Shown in pieces: positions 37,425-48,118 of a stretch of 64,000 nt of DNA. The notes beneath the pieces were generated by a model. It did not search any database. It was not told the DNA's origin and saw only the letters and a program-made list of their open reading frames with translations. How positions within the stretch are numbered: the stretch's first letter is position 1; each line of letters starts with the position of its first letter. This DNA is from Blasia pusilla. Its lineage: Eukaryota > Marchantiophyta > Marchantiopsida > Blasiales. The stretch spans positions 22,816,001 to 22,880,000 of the forward strand of contig CM114275.1 in the NCBI GenBank assembly GCA_050084515.1, read 5' to 3'. Made by a program: the position numbers and the translations under genes.

Positions 37425-38509
37425 GAAAGGAAAGATGCACTTCGACTTCTGTTGGGAAAGGCCGATCCATTGCGAGGCCTCGCATTTTCGCATCATGGGT
37501 TCCGATCATTATAGTCTGCTCGTAATTCCGGAAATTATTCCGCCCATGAGACGGCTCTCTCTCTCCCCGTGGAATTTACATCTCCTGTCCACAACCTTTC
37601 CCATACTTCCAAACCTTTTCGCAACATTTGCTGCGAGCCTGACCGCCCGCCCGCCTTCGCCATAAGTGCGCAATCCTCTCCTGTCTGCGGCTCTTCTTCG
37701 GTCAACTGGTGACCTCTGCTATGACACAAACACACTCACTCTCTCTCCTCCTCGAGTCCTCCTCCGTCCCTCCATCTCTCTCTCGCCGTTCCGCTCACGC
37801 ATCGCACTCCTGTGGCAGGTAACCCTAGCCCCACCTTCTTCTTCGGAGTTCTTCCGTCCGTCTTCGCTCTGCAACGGGCGTCCATTCTCCCCCCCGTCCG
37901 ACGGTCGATCCGTCGATGGGGCGATGTTCAAGGAGGGCATATCCAGGAGACAAGTCCTGAATCCGACCTGAATCGAGATCATGGCCGCGAGAGTAATGAG
38001 AAAAGGACATCGTGTGGACTGACCGGGTCCAAGCCATAAGTTCGCCGGAAGGACAGAGCGACCAGACATCGTCTGCCTGGCTACATGTGGGATCCGCAAC
38101 TTCTCCCTTTCCTTTCCCGGGAATCCATCCACCTTCACGATCCCACGCACCTTCTCTGCCTCGCGAGAAATCAGCTGCGAACGAATATCGCCATTTCCCC
38201 GTTTCGTCTGGTACTCACTACTCGGCAATCCGCCCTCCATAACGAGTGAGTGAGTGAATCGCTCGCCTTCCCATTTCGCAAACCCTACCGGGCCCGAGCC
38301 CGGACGGAGGAACGCAAACCCGAGTACCCCAGTCAGCATCATACTATCATAGGCCCGGGCGGGTCAAGGGTCAAGTAGAGACCCTCTAAATTGGGGCTGT
38401 ACTAACAACCGCCTACGCTTTACGGCTTGCTGAGCTTAATTTGGTGTGTCAAAGCACAGGTCAACGGGCATTCCATAGCGCGTTAGGTCCACCGCAGCCC
38501 ACTCTACCA

Positions 38510-39118
38510 TCTATTATACTAATAAGGAAAAAAATCTTTCCTACGTGTTGAAACTTTCTACAATTCATTGGGTGCCTTTTCTAATGTTTGACCTATGTTT
38601 TATGTTTTTTGGCGTTAAGATTATTTAGGAAGTTCCTATTAATGTGTAGCACGTATATGCATTTATTACCACCTTTATATCTAGCCAAGTGTAACGTCTA
38701 AATGCATGTAGTTAAATTTAGTATCGAGGTGTGTCAAAGCGGCCGTCAGCATAAATTCTATATTGTTGGGCTTTTTAAACTCTATATCAAAAGTGTCAAA
38801 ATACTAAGGTCACATGTGCACACATCAGTAAAGATGTGGGTAAGATTTAGCCACATATAGAAATTTACCTACACCCTTAATGTGTGTTGTTCCATTTAGG
38901 GTTCGCTATTCATCACTAAAAACATGAAAGATCAATTCGGAAACTCTTTTGCAACTTTGTTCCAAATCTTATACATGACCAAGATTACCTCTCTCAACTA
39001 TCCTCATTCATTCTATGATTGTACATCATCGAGGAAAATGCCATACCATCTTCTTTTCTTTGAAGTTCACTAAATATAAAGCCAATTTCTCTATAATGAG
39101 TCTCTCTTATTATCATCT
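38510..39118 (+). mobile_element. Possible Helitron-like 5' terminus, truncated
   Basis: Right after an A, the sequence starts TCTATTATACTAATAAGG and turns abruptly from GC-rich to AT-rich. TC followed by an AT-rich TATTAT/TAATAAG start is typical of plant non-autonomous Helitron 5' ends. No hairpin plus CTRR end is found before the gypsy LTR sequence begins at 39119, so the element is probably truncated there. The assignment rests on the terminus pattern alone. Confidence 0.4.
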
Positions 39119-39228
39119 CTGTCGTGCGCATACGCATCGCTGCTGACAAATATACACACAAACACGCACGATCCTATGCTAACTCATGGCATCCAAACAA
39201 CGAGACAAGAAGTACTAAAATATCTCCA
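39119..39228 (-). repeat. Extra truncated copy of gypsy LTR start
   Basis: These 110 bp match 39747-39873, the first part (minus-strand sense) of the neighbouring gypsy LTR, including the terminal ..TCTCCA edge. It abuts the end of the LTR body at 39231, giving an LTR-end/LTR-start head-to-tail junction. It is probably the remnant of a second LTR of the same family. Confidence 0.65.
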
Positions 39229-39230
39229 AT

Positions 39231-39873
39231 AAATCAAGATCCAATCTCTCTCAACACCATAGCTCTCAAATGTGTGCACTCTCACCTATTTCTCTCAATG
39301 TCAAACCAAACCGACTCTCCTAATGACAAGCTAGGGTAACATACGCAAGACAAGCAAGACCATAGCTCCGCCACCTCATGCCAAGAGGTTCAACAAAGAG
39401 AGAATGAGCTCTCAAGCTCTCTCTACTTGAGGTATACCCCCTTCCCTCTCCCAAGCTCTCTCCTCGGTAACCTATCCTCGCAGGTCATCTCCTTGGCTCT
39501 TGACCTGCTGTAGCAAGTAAAGGGTCACTTCCCAAAGTAGAAAGTCAACTCTACCAAACATAGAAACTAACCCAAAATAGTAAGTATCTCTATATGGCTC
39601 CAAATGAGCCGAAACGAAGGGGAAACCTGCTCTCTCAAGTTTCCTGGGACTTCAGCAAGTCATCCTCGGCCTCTTGAGCATGTCCTCCTCTACTTGCGAA
39701 GGCTCTCTACCAAATATCTCCGATCTATCCTAAAAAGTTGTGATAATTGTCGTGCGCATACACATCGCTACACAACATACATCGTTGTCGATAAACATAC
39801 ACACAAACACGCACGATCCCATGCTAACTCATGGCATCCAAACAACGAGAGAAGAAGTACCAAACTATTTCCA
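39231..39873 (-). repeat. 3' LTR of methyltransferase-bearing gypsy element, copy 1
   Basis: The inner edge is set by a polypurine tract on the minus strand (CTAGGGGGGCG, about 39875-39885) followed by TGGAAATAG, the LTR start. The body (39231-39746) matches the 47600-48118 block over about 500 bp, including GAGAATGAGCTCTCAAGCTC. In the 47.6-kb copy the low-coordinate edge is a TG (47600). Here that edge lacks a few bases. Confidence 0.7.
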
Positions 39874-40055
39874 ATCGCCCCCCTAGCTGGTGGTTAGGTC
39901 CCTCTATCTCCAAATAGCCATCTATCTCTACCTACCATGACATACATCTCTCGGACGCTAAGAGCAAGAAGGCCAGATGCTCATGTGGTCCCATCGTTAG
40001 TCATCTTCTTATCATCCATGTCACAGACACAAGTCGGAATGTAGAACTACTTACT

Positions 40056-40240
40056 CTATGTACATCTGGGACACATCCATCGTACATGAGGAACCCTAGT
40101 GAAAGGTGGTGTCAAGCATGCCATATGCCATCCTCTCGAACATCCATCACATACTAGCATAGTGGCTGCACCACGGGCAGAACCACACAACATACATCGC
40201 AAGCCTGCAAAAACTATTGCTAAGCTCAGATGAATTGTAC
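40056..40240 (-). pseudogene. PHD finger at the C-terminus of the gypsy pol
   Basis: The minus-strand frame ends with a complete Cys4-His-Cys3 PHD signature: CMLC, then MLVCDGC, GWHMAC, LTPP, and W-M-CPRC just before the stop at 40056. All eight zinc ligands are present, as is the Trp two residues before the last Cys pair. PHD fingers bind histone H3 tails, often reading Lys4 methylation. Sitting downstream of integrase and upstream of the LTR, it occupies the place of the targeting chromodomain in chromoviruses; a role in integration-site choice is an inference. The frame is shifted relative to the integrase part, so the copy is not intact. Confidence 0.85.
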
Positions 40241-40302
40241 CATCAATGTTCAGAAGGTAACACGGTACACAGTTACGCACATGGTCCTTCAAAACTATAC
40301 CA

Positions 40303-41461
40303 TCACGTCCTTCCAATTAGAGAACACATGATGGAAAAACCGCACGCACTCTTAAGATGGTGCGCCTTGCAATCACATCCAACGTCGTGGGTGCCGTCTG
40401 CTGCAAGTAGACATAGTCTCTTTGATGAAACCTCCGGATAGTAGGTCGATAACCACCCCTGAATAATCGCATACCTCAATGTATCCCGATGCTGCACAAT
40501 CGCCAAGTTCTCAAACGCCATGGGCATCACTCTCCGAAACATCTCAACCCCCTGTGAACATGCTCTCATCCATACATCACGGTCATCAAGGTCCAACACC
40601 TCACCAACATCTTGACGAATGGCCGCAAGTAAATCTGGCTCTTGACCATACAAAAGCAAGTACAGTGAGAAAGACGCTAAGGATGCCTGCATGTTGAATC
40701 TGTATCCCATCGCCAACCACGGCAACTGAAGGTCCCAATCTCCTAGATGACCTCTCTGCAAGCCATACTTGCGTAATCCTCTCTTCACCGTCTGCACAAC
40801 CCGCTCCGCTAGTCTATCCGCCTCAGGATGATCTTGCGAAGTAGTACAGTGGTCGATCAGCGCCTGATCACACAAGGCCTGAAACTCCCCGCGAAACTCT
40901 GTACCCTGGTCTGTCAACACCTCAACTGGTGCGCCGTAATGACTCAACACTCGATCTAGGAATGCATACGCTACTCCGTCACTCGATTTGTCATGAAATG
41001 CAACCAACTCTATCCACTTCGAGAAGTGCTCGACCATCACCAACACATAACGACTATGGTGCTCCGTCAAATGAAAAGGTCTTGCAAAATCCAAGCTCCA
41101 TCTATAACCTAAATCCATGATCAGAAGTGGATGCAACTGTGGAGTCGGAGCATTGAATGATGCTCGGACCCGATCACACCATGCACCTGACAACAAACTG
41201 TTGAACGTTAGTCTGCATGCCTCGCCATCAATATTGTATCTGGAGGAGGCTGTAAGTCCGCTTCACTCCAAAATGATCCAAATCCTCGTGGGCATGATGC
41301 ACCAAACGTGCTCTCTGCAAAGGATGAGGCACCACACGCACTCTACCATCCTGCCAAATTTGCAACACATGTGACCCCTCCCACCGAAACCGTCTGGCTT
41401 GTTGTAGGATCCGATCCCGCTCTCTAGCACCCATTGTGCTCACGATGCTGCCAGTACACAA
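40303..41461 (-). pseudogene. Gypsy integrase (zinc-binding and DDE core) remnant
   Basis: The upstream piece (41228-41461) has the H..H part of the HHCC zinc-binding block (LVHHAHEDLDHFGVKRTYSLL). The core is in a long open frame (40303-41196): SLDFARPF (first Asp), VEVLTDQGTEF (second Asp) and DHPEADRLAERVVQTVKRG with the catalytic Glu. The core frame is nearly 300 codons without a stop and is the best-preserved part of this element. It lies downstream of RT and RNase H as expected for Ty3/gypsy, and continues (after a frameshift) into the PHD finger. Confidence 0.92.
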
Positions 41462-41639
41462 GTACTCCTAGAACACTCCGTCTTCGTGAATTTCTCGGCC
41501 ACTTGTCGTCCCCTCATTGCCCTTTGGATCTAAGGACCCTCCATCAAACCTCGCCATCTGATGAGGTCCCAAGTCTATGCACCATTTGGAAGTCATACTC
41601 GTGTAACAAAAGAGCCCACCTCGCAAGCTTCCCTATAAG

Positions 41640-42035
41640 CTTATCGGATTCCATCAACCCTTTAAGTGGCTAATGATCAGTAATGATGGTAAAGGGGTTG
41701 CCAAATAAATAACACCTGAAATGTGCGACAGCCCACGCTGCAGCCAAGCACTCACCCTAATACGAGCTATACTTCGCCTCTGCATCGTTGTTTGAGCAAC
41801 TAGCGTAAGCCACCACAAACTCTCTACCATCATCGTCATGCTGGGTGAGCACGACTCCAAGCCCCAACATGCTCCAATATGTATGCAACTGGAAAGGATG
41901 ACCCTTGATCGGTCTCCTCAATATGGGCGCGGACGTCAATCTGTCCTTGAGCATCTGAAATGCTCCCTCCTGCTCATCCCCCAAGTGCCACTTCTGATAC
42001 ACCTTGGTCAGCAAGGTTAGCAGCTTCACAATCAA
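41640..42035 (-). pseudogene. Gypsy RNase H remnant
   Basis: The frame reads KWHLGDEQEGAFQMLKDRLT (RT connection), then APILRRP and a GLGVVLTQ..DDGREFVVAYASCSNNDAEAKYSSY block, the typical gypsy RNase H start. The sequence continues in another frame around 41654-41860. The usual catalytic Asp in HTDWS is Tyr here (HTYWS), a further sign of decay. Confidence 0.88.
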
Positions 42036-42185
42036 ACTGAAACCCTTGACCTACCGTCGATAGAAGTTTGCGAATCCCATGAATGCACAAACTCGACTCA
42101 GATCTGTAGGGTGTGGAATGCGTGAAATAGCCTCTACCTTCGCCTACTGCACACCAAGGCCAGTTCGGTATATCATATGACCCAA

Positions 42186-42688
42186 TTACTCAATCTGGTT
42201 GTAGAAGAACTTGCACTTTCCTCGATGTAGCTTCACCCCATGTAATTGCAATCGTCGAAATACCTCCTCTAGATGTCGCTCATGCTCCTCAACTGTGGCG
42301 CTAAAGACTAATATGTCATCAATATAAGACCTAGCAAAATTGAGACCTGCTAAGATCCTATCCATGACCCTGTGAAACTCAGCCAGGGCGTTCTTTAACC
42401 CAAATGGTAAGAACCGCCACTGGTACAAGCAATCCTTCCTGTGAGGATCGATGTCGTCTTCTTCCTGTCCTCCAATCTTATAGGCAGCTGATGGTATTTG
42501 GTTCAAAGATCTAACAAACCAATGACCTTTGCATGCCTAAAAGCATCAAAGATCTCCTCAAGAGTGGGCATGGCATACCTATCGAACTTCGTCTGCCGAT
42601 AGATAGGTCGGTAATCTCCACACTTTCGCGTAATTGACCAGTTGCCATGCACATCTTGGCTCCTACTCTGAATCAGAGCCCTCTCCAT
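42186..42688 (-). pseudogene. Gypsy reverse transcriptase remnant
   Basis: Two adjoining frames cover the RT palm: CGDYRPIYRQTKFDRYAMPT...LLDL, then KDCLYQWRFLPFGLKNALAEFHRVMD, and the catalytic FARSYIDDILVFS (YIDD at 42315-42326). The catalytic aspartates are intact. The junction between the two pieces, near 42505, is a frameshift. It sits between the methyltransferase-like region and RNase H. Confidence 0.93.
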
Positions 42689-43169
42689 GTCACTCTACTT
42701 GTAGGGTCGTCGAAAGATTGGCGTGTCACTCGACAATTCAATGCGGATCCCCTGGACCCTTCAGCATACTGAAATCATGCATACTAAACGCAACACAGCT
42801 CCTATAACTCCTAAGGAATTGGTGTATCCGGCGCCATATATGGCTCCCAAGTCTTTATCCTGACTACGATAGGACTCTCCGGCGCGGGTGTTGGTGGTTG
42901 CTATGGTGCAACCCCGTCTCGCACAACAAAACTCTACTGGTCCCCTACAGCCAACTGCAAAATGGGATCTCCTTGTGCAATAACCAAAACCACGCTCGAT
43001 GTTGTGGCTACCATCTCCTGGCGTACCTGCAAAACATCCCAAGAAGTCCAAGGGTGTCTCTCCTGATCACCCTTGGTGTGTCGATCACCTCGGTCTCGCC
43101 CCCAGCCACTGCCTCAACCATCTCGGTAGGCATGGGGCTCACCAACGCAACTGCTTTGATCTGTCGCAT

Positions 43170-44262
43170 CCTCAAACGACGATGCTCAGCTACTCCTAAG
43201 CTGAAAATTCATATCAAGGAGTTCAGGTCCATTTCCTGATCCAAGACCTGACGTCGTGATGCCTCTGATAGTGATGGTACTGCTGTCACTCATGTGGGGA
43301 ATCCCATCGCTCGCTCTCGCTCATCGATGTTGGGCTCCACCAAATTCTGTACCTGGTCATCCCAAACCAAGCCACGTCCGGTCTCCTTGAATTTATAGGA
43401 AGCAGGAAAAGTCACCAATGTGGGAAAGTCTGCCCGTGGCATGCCAATCTTGTTGACCATAGTCAACGGTGGTTGATCATTGTGCCTCATTGCCTGTGAT
43501 CCACGGCCCGGATCCAATGTAGAATCCACCAACAAATCGAAGGGGCGCTCCACTCTCGCATATGCCCTCCGCAACACCTCTTGTGGTACCAAGTGGGTCC
43601 ACCAAAGACGCAGGCGATGTGCTCATGAACCCACACTCACCGCATCCAAAAAAACTACTCGGACAATCCACGCCTGCACTCGTCACCACGCGGGACCTTG
43701 AATCGCCCAAAATCGGCACATTCTTGAGAATGTATGTTGGAGAACAAGATTGATGGTCCTACAAGTATCGCAAAATCTGCATCATCTCCCAAAACAACCT
43801 GGACCGAGTGTCACTTAACCCGCTACCTCGTCCAACACTCGATTGGCCTTGATACGGCCAACCAACAATGACCAAATCTATGGCCCCTACCCGCTCCAAG
43901 TCCTGCTTCCCCAACAATGAAATATCCCTCTATAGGGAACTCTAGTATTCTTGGACAATGGACGCAGACAATGACTCGGGAAAATGGAGGCCTAAGTGCG
44001 CCACATGGTGAAGTGAAACACGCCTCACAACATCATCAATCTCCACATATAAGTACTATTGCACACATACTCTTGCCTGCAAAACAACAACTAACCTAGT
44101 GCTCATCCCTCCAAAGAGATCCAACACCCGAATACCCTCCTCAAGGATGCACCACACAATCGAGGTGGTGTCCAAAGGGGTCATAGCAGCACTCGTGGCT
44201 ACTTGGGATTCCTCTGACCCGTCACACTCTGGTGCAAACGTCTTGCTCCAGGCGTTCTGCAC
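43170..44262 (-). pseudogene. C5-cytosine methyltransferase-like domain inside the gypsy pol, copy 1
   Basis: About 330 codons between protease and RT, largely in one minus-strand frame with several stops. Motif order fits a DNA cytosine-C5 methyltransferase: SAM-binding motif I RVLDLFGG (44109-44129); YVEIDD at the motif II position; IDLVIVGWPYQGQS at motif IV (43840-43863); GRGSGLSDTRSRLFWEM; YILKNVP at motif VI; AHRLRLWWT at motif VIII; and, near the end, DERERAMGFPT (43290 region), resembling the late GFP block of DRM/DNMT3 enzymes. In this copy the catalytic Cys of motif IV is Tyr (43852-43854) and the motif VI Glu is Lys, so it would be inactive. Closest family (DRM/DNMT3 versus other) is not settled by eye. 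Confidence 0.8.
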
Positions 44263-44562
44263 ATGCTCGGTGGCTAAGCGTCAAAGCTCCTCAGTCGAGC
44301 CCCAAAGTGGCACCTCTCCTCCACGGACTGATGCGGCTACCATGACATTCCTCTCCATAGAAATGTCAGGAATGGGAATATCCTCTGTATGGACATGTCC
44401 CTCAATCAAATCACTAGGCCAAGTGATGACACTACTAAATACTCCTAAGATCGCCATCTCTCTTGGCCGTCGCTCGATCACTGCACATGTGAATCAAATG
44501 GGTAATGAGCTAAGGCACCCATCACTTGACTGCCATCCTGGTCTGTAGGACGTTGATTCCTT

Positions 44563-44894
44563 CTAGTAATCTAGAGAAAACCCCATCGGGTATAACACTA
44601 CTCCACCAACCAAGACATTGTAGGACTCTTCATCAGTCACTATCACATTGGCTCGCACCACAGACTCATCTTTGGATGTCCCGGGCAAATCCTCACCACG
44701 ACCTCTTGTTGGGTGATAGACTGTGTGGTACTTGCTCCACCCAAGGATGTCTGTATGTGGAATGGACAACGCTCCAAATCGGCTCTCGTCAAGCCCAATC
44801 CTCTGAATGCCGCTTTCCCCAACATGAGGGGTTGCGCTCCTGAATCCAACAAGACGCGCTGCGGACTAAAAGCTCTACCTTCTGGACATACCAA
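44563..44894 (-). pseudogene. Gypsy aspartic protease remnant, copy 1
   Basis: The minus-strand frame has RVLLDSGAQPLMLGKAAF, with the D-S-G-A active-site signature of retropepsin-like proteases, then LERCPFHIQTSLGGAS. The downstream half (SYNVLVGGVVLYPMGFSLDY) is in another frame. The DSGA motif is intact. It lies upstream of the methyltransferase-like domain. Confidence 0.85.
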
Positions 44895-45035
44895 CTGGAA
44901 GACCTCTACTCGGTTATCAGCAAAACAACACTAGTAGAAGCCATGGCACACTCTATCGCGGGCCTAGCGGGCATCTCCGCCATCCAGCAACCGCAGCCTG
45001 CCATGAATCTAAGGTGGACGACCCGCGCATCAAGT

Positions 45036-46038
45036 CTAGGGCAGGTCCATCACCTCCTCTGCAATCACCTCTGAACGTGATGCAAGAACTCCAACTCCAC
45101 GCTCACATAGCGCAGCGGCCAACCGAAAAACCTTGACGGGCGTACCTCCCAATGTCATAACATCGGAAGCAGAAAATAGCGGAGCACGGTACACCATCGT
45201 GGCCACCCCCAACATCGTTCTCGACACATGCTCCTCTTGAGCATCAGCAATAGGAGTCATCAAAATTTTTTCTCCTATTGCCCTCCGTGCCTGCACACCA
45301 ATAACATCACCAACTCTCCGGGAAATCTTATCAAGACCCATTGATGGGGTCCTCATCGCCTCAGACAGCATGAAAGATTGAGGAAGTCTGGTCTATTTCC
45401 TGGCTTTCCCTCGCTGTGGATCCAACTTTGCGGCTGCTCCACGCATCACAACTGCGGCGGCCTCTATTTGGGCAACCTCGCACATCCAACCAGGATTCTT
45501 GATATCTCTAGCTGCTACATATGATGACGATGCTACGGACCCGGCATTGGGTAACCTCAATGCCATAGCGGCAATCTGCTAATGTAGCTATTATATCTCA
45601 GCAACCATCCTAGTGTCTCCCTCGATGCATCCACCTTTACCTCCTCCACGGGTAGCTCCACCACCCTGTTAAGCAACTCTAGCTCCTTGTCCCCCAATGA
45701 GACCACCGGGTGCACGACCTCTAGCCCATCTAGACCGGAAACTTGCTTTGAATGTCGTGTAGCTCTATAGTGCCTACATCACCCAAAAATCTACACGGTC
45801 CTCTACCCTGGTTGTCCATCTCGTACATCCAACTGGTAGGACCACTCAATGTGTATGGTGGATCACTATCACATTCCTCTTCATGCTCCCCCTTGTCTGA
45901 AGATGATTGAGAAGGAGATCGAGGTGGTGTCTCACGTGGAGATCCTCTGGGTAAACCCTCCAGAGCTACTCTTATGTCTACTACCTTGCCTCTCAAAATC
46001 CCGAAAGGATGCCGTGATGGCCCTCGTGCCCCTCTCAC
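45036..46038 (-). pseudogene. Unassigned gag-like/leader region of gypsy copy 1
   Basis: Upstream of the protease, several frames are open in pieces (45036-45371 and 45730-46038). The first includes PLFSASDVMTLGGTPVKVFRLA and is conserved in copy 2 at 49658-49954, so it is genuine element coding sequence. The second is rich in Ser/Pro and acidic residues. I see no CCHC zinc knuckle or capsid motif, so gag is inferred from position only. Confidence 0.5.
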
Positions 46039-47599
46039 ACGATCACTCTCAATCTTGTGAGTAATCCCTCAATCACTCAAACTAAACATGCTGCACTCAA
46101 TCTACACTCTCTCATTGAGACGTGTGTTGTGAGGCAACAAGCAGCGTGGTGTGGCAAATCAACTGATCTATCGTCTCATCGAAAAACAATCCTCAACTCA
46201 GGACATCCCACACAGGTCTATGTCCCCTACAGCTATATATCACCGATGCTCTCAACATCAACATAAAACCCAATATCCCAAATAACTTCCTAATAGCCAA
46301 AAATCCCTCACACGTGCAAGGTAAGAGACCACAATGGGTAACCTGACAATAATGTCGACATCGCTCCTCGAGAACTGCAAATCTCAATCCCAACTCGGTC
46401 ATGAAGATAACTCCTGCAATCAGCAAGTCGTACGTCTCTTGTGCTGACGCTGCTCAAACCTCCTCGATGTGCGGTGCAAGTCTAGCGGTCCAGTGCAGCA
46501 CTGGCGGCATGGAATAGCTACAAATGGCACGACACTCGAGAATGGGGTGCGGCACTCGGCGACATACCCTCCTCAATCAAAAATTCATACGCTCTGCTCC
46601 TTAGTGAAGGAGCGGCTCCGCAATCAAGATGGTGCGGTGCGGCCACAAGCGGCACGGGCATCACGACACGGTATTCGATCGTCGTCGAGCGGCTACCAAT
46701 CACAACATAGCAGCATGAAATGAAAACTCAAACACCATAACTTGAGATCACCTGCCATCACTAGTTGATGACAAAACTACGATGACGGTGGCGGTGGCGG
46801 CATAAACAAAGTACGTGGTGGCGGCGCAAGTCAGAGAATCAACGATCGTCGTGGAAGATCCTCCACTCCGTAATGGCGGCAATGGCAACCAAGGGTGGAT
46901 AACGGCATAACGCAGCTTTGCAGTGCTAGGCGGCGGCGGCGGCGGCGGCTGACGACAAATGGTGGACCATTGAAGATGACAGTTGACCACCATTGGCGGA
47001 CCGTTGACAAAGATTATGACAGCGACGGCCGCCACTGGCGCGGCGGCTGGTTTAAGGTTTGAACAATTTAACCCTAAAAATTGCCTAGCAATGGCACTTT
47101 TGCAAGATTGACCATAACGTTTTGCTCGAAACTCCAAATTGCACATCGTCTATTGCACAATGTGCACAGCTTCACGATATACAAGGGAGTTAAAAAATAT
47201 TTTGAATTGGATATTCCAATAAAAATTGCATGGGAGTGTTGTAAAGCCCAATGTCTCTTTCTCATACACAAAATTTGGCAGCGATTCCGCGCTAATTTCT
47301 CCCAACAAAAATGTAAAACCTGTGAAAATACAAATAAAAAAATGACATGATGCTCTTGAGAGCATCGGCATGGGGAAATTCACCCCCATACTCAATCCCT
47401 ATTAAAAATTGGGAAACGCTTCCACACGCCACTCTTCTACACAAAAAATCGCCAAAGGAAACATAAAAAATGAGCGGCTCAAGCTCTGGTGAGCACTCCC
47501 ATGAATGGCTGAACATGGAATATCATCATCAATGTGAAAAACTAGCGAGTGACTAGCAAGCTCCCCCATGAAGCTCTCTCACTCATCTCATTCTCTCTT
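46039..47599. other. Sequence between the two gypsy copies; no gene supported
   Basis: May include the 5' leader of copy 1. It contains a GGC triplet tract (46930-46949). A 132-codon minus-strand frame (46748-47146) is dominated by Ala/Pro from the triplet repeats. No primer-binding site with a TGGTATCAGAGC-type sequence is seen. I cannot assign the region. Confidence 0.4.
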
Positions 47600-48118
47600 T
47601 GTAAAATCAAGATCTAATCTCTCTCAACACCATAGCTCTCAAATGTGTGCACTCTCATATGTCTCTCTCAATGTCAAACCAAACCCACTCTCCTAATGAG
47701 AGGTTTGGGTTACACACACAAGGCAAGCAAGACCATAGTTACTCCGCCTCATGCCAACATGTTCAACAAAGAGAGAATGAGCTCTCAAGCTCTCTCCCCT
47801 TGAGATATACCCCTTCACTCTCCCAAGCTCTCTCCATGGTAACCTATGCTCCCAAGTCACCTCCTTGGCTCTTGAGGTAGGAGGTCAAGGGCCACTTCAT
47901 AAAATAGAAATTTGACCATATACTCAAAATGGTACTTACCTAAAATAGTAAGTTTCTCAACATGGTCCCAAATGAGTCGAAACGAAGGAGAAACATGCTC
48001 TCTCAGGTTTCGCGGGGCCTCAATAGGTCATCCTTGACCTCTTGTGCCTATCCTCCACTACTTGCAAAGGCACTCTACTAGATCTCATCGATGTATCCTA
48101 AAAGATGTGACACCACAA
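47600..48118 (-). repeat. Second LTR block of the gypsy family
   Basis: It starts TGTAAAATCAAGATC (plus strand) and matches 39231-39746 for about 500 bp. It lacks the 125-bp LTR start present at 39747-39873 and passes directly into methyltransferase sequence of copy 2 at 48119. Either it is the 3' LTR of copy 2, joined by a deletion, or it is the 5' LTR of copy 1. The direct junction with copy 2 favours the first. Confidence 0.7.

Larger units (their letters stand above)
25201..38509. other. Long gene-free, transposon-poor region upstream of the WIP gene
   Basis: About 13 kb of GC-rich DNA. Frames are open on both strands and in several frames at once, and none has a recognisable domain. It contains only simple repeats: (TCGGTC)n at 28421-28437, CCAG units near 28880-28901, GCTA units near 30390-30416, TGCC units near 35933-35958, (GAC)n at 36544-36564 and poly-T at 37401-37424. 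No LTR, TIR or transposon protein is visible. The proximal part presumably holds the WIP promoter and 5' UTR, but I could not pinpoint a TATA box or transcription start. Confidence 0.5.
39119..46400 (-). mobile_element. Ty3/gypsy element with methyltransferase-like and PHD domains, copy 1
   Basis: Read on the minus strand: unassigned gag-like/leader sequence, aspartic protease, C5-cytosine-methyltransferase-like domain, reverse transcriptase, RNase H, integrase, PHD finger, polypurine tract, 3' LTR. RT before integrase identifies Ty3/gypsy. A methyltransferase between protease and RT, and a PHD finger where chromoviruses carry a chromodomain, are both unusual. The coding region is broken by stops and frameshifts. 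The 5' LTR was not securely found: the 47600-48118 block could be it (element about 9 kb), or could be the 3' LTR of copy 2. No target-site duplication could be paired, and the 46400 edge is approximate. Confidence 0.85.

Noticed and set aside
37719-38342. Minus-strand open frame of about 200 codons
   Set aside because: No domain, overlaps equally open plus-strand frames, and ends at the edge of the GC-rich island.
40056-40240. Idea that the PHD finger is a host chromatin gene
   Set aside because: It follows the integrase within a few codons on the same strand and ends just before the polypurine tract and LTR.
43170-44262. Idea that the methyltransferase-like region is a host DRM or CMT gene
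   Set aside because: It is flanked on the same strand by retroviral protease and RT, a second copy has the same neighbours, and there are no introns or UBA/BAH/chromodomain parts of host enzymes.
46748-47146. Ala/Pro-rich minus-strand frame
   Set aside because: Composition comes from the GGC triplet tract and similar repeats, and there is no match to gag or other proteins. It may be noncoding leader.
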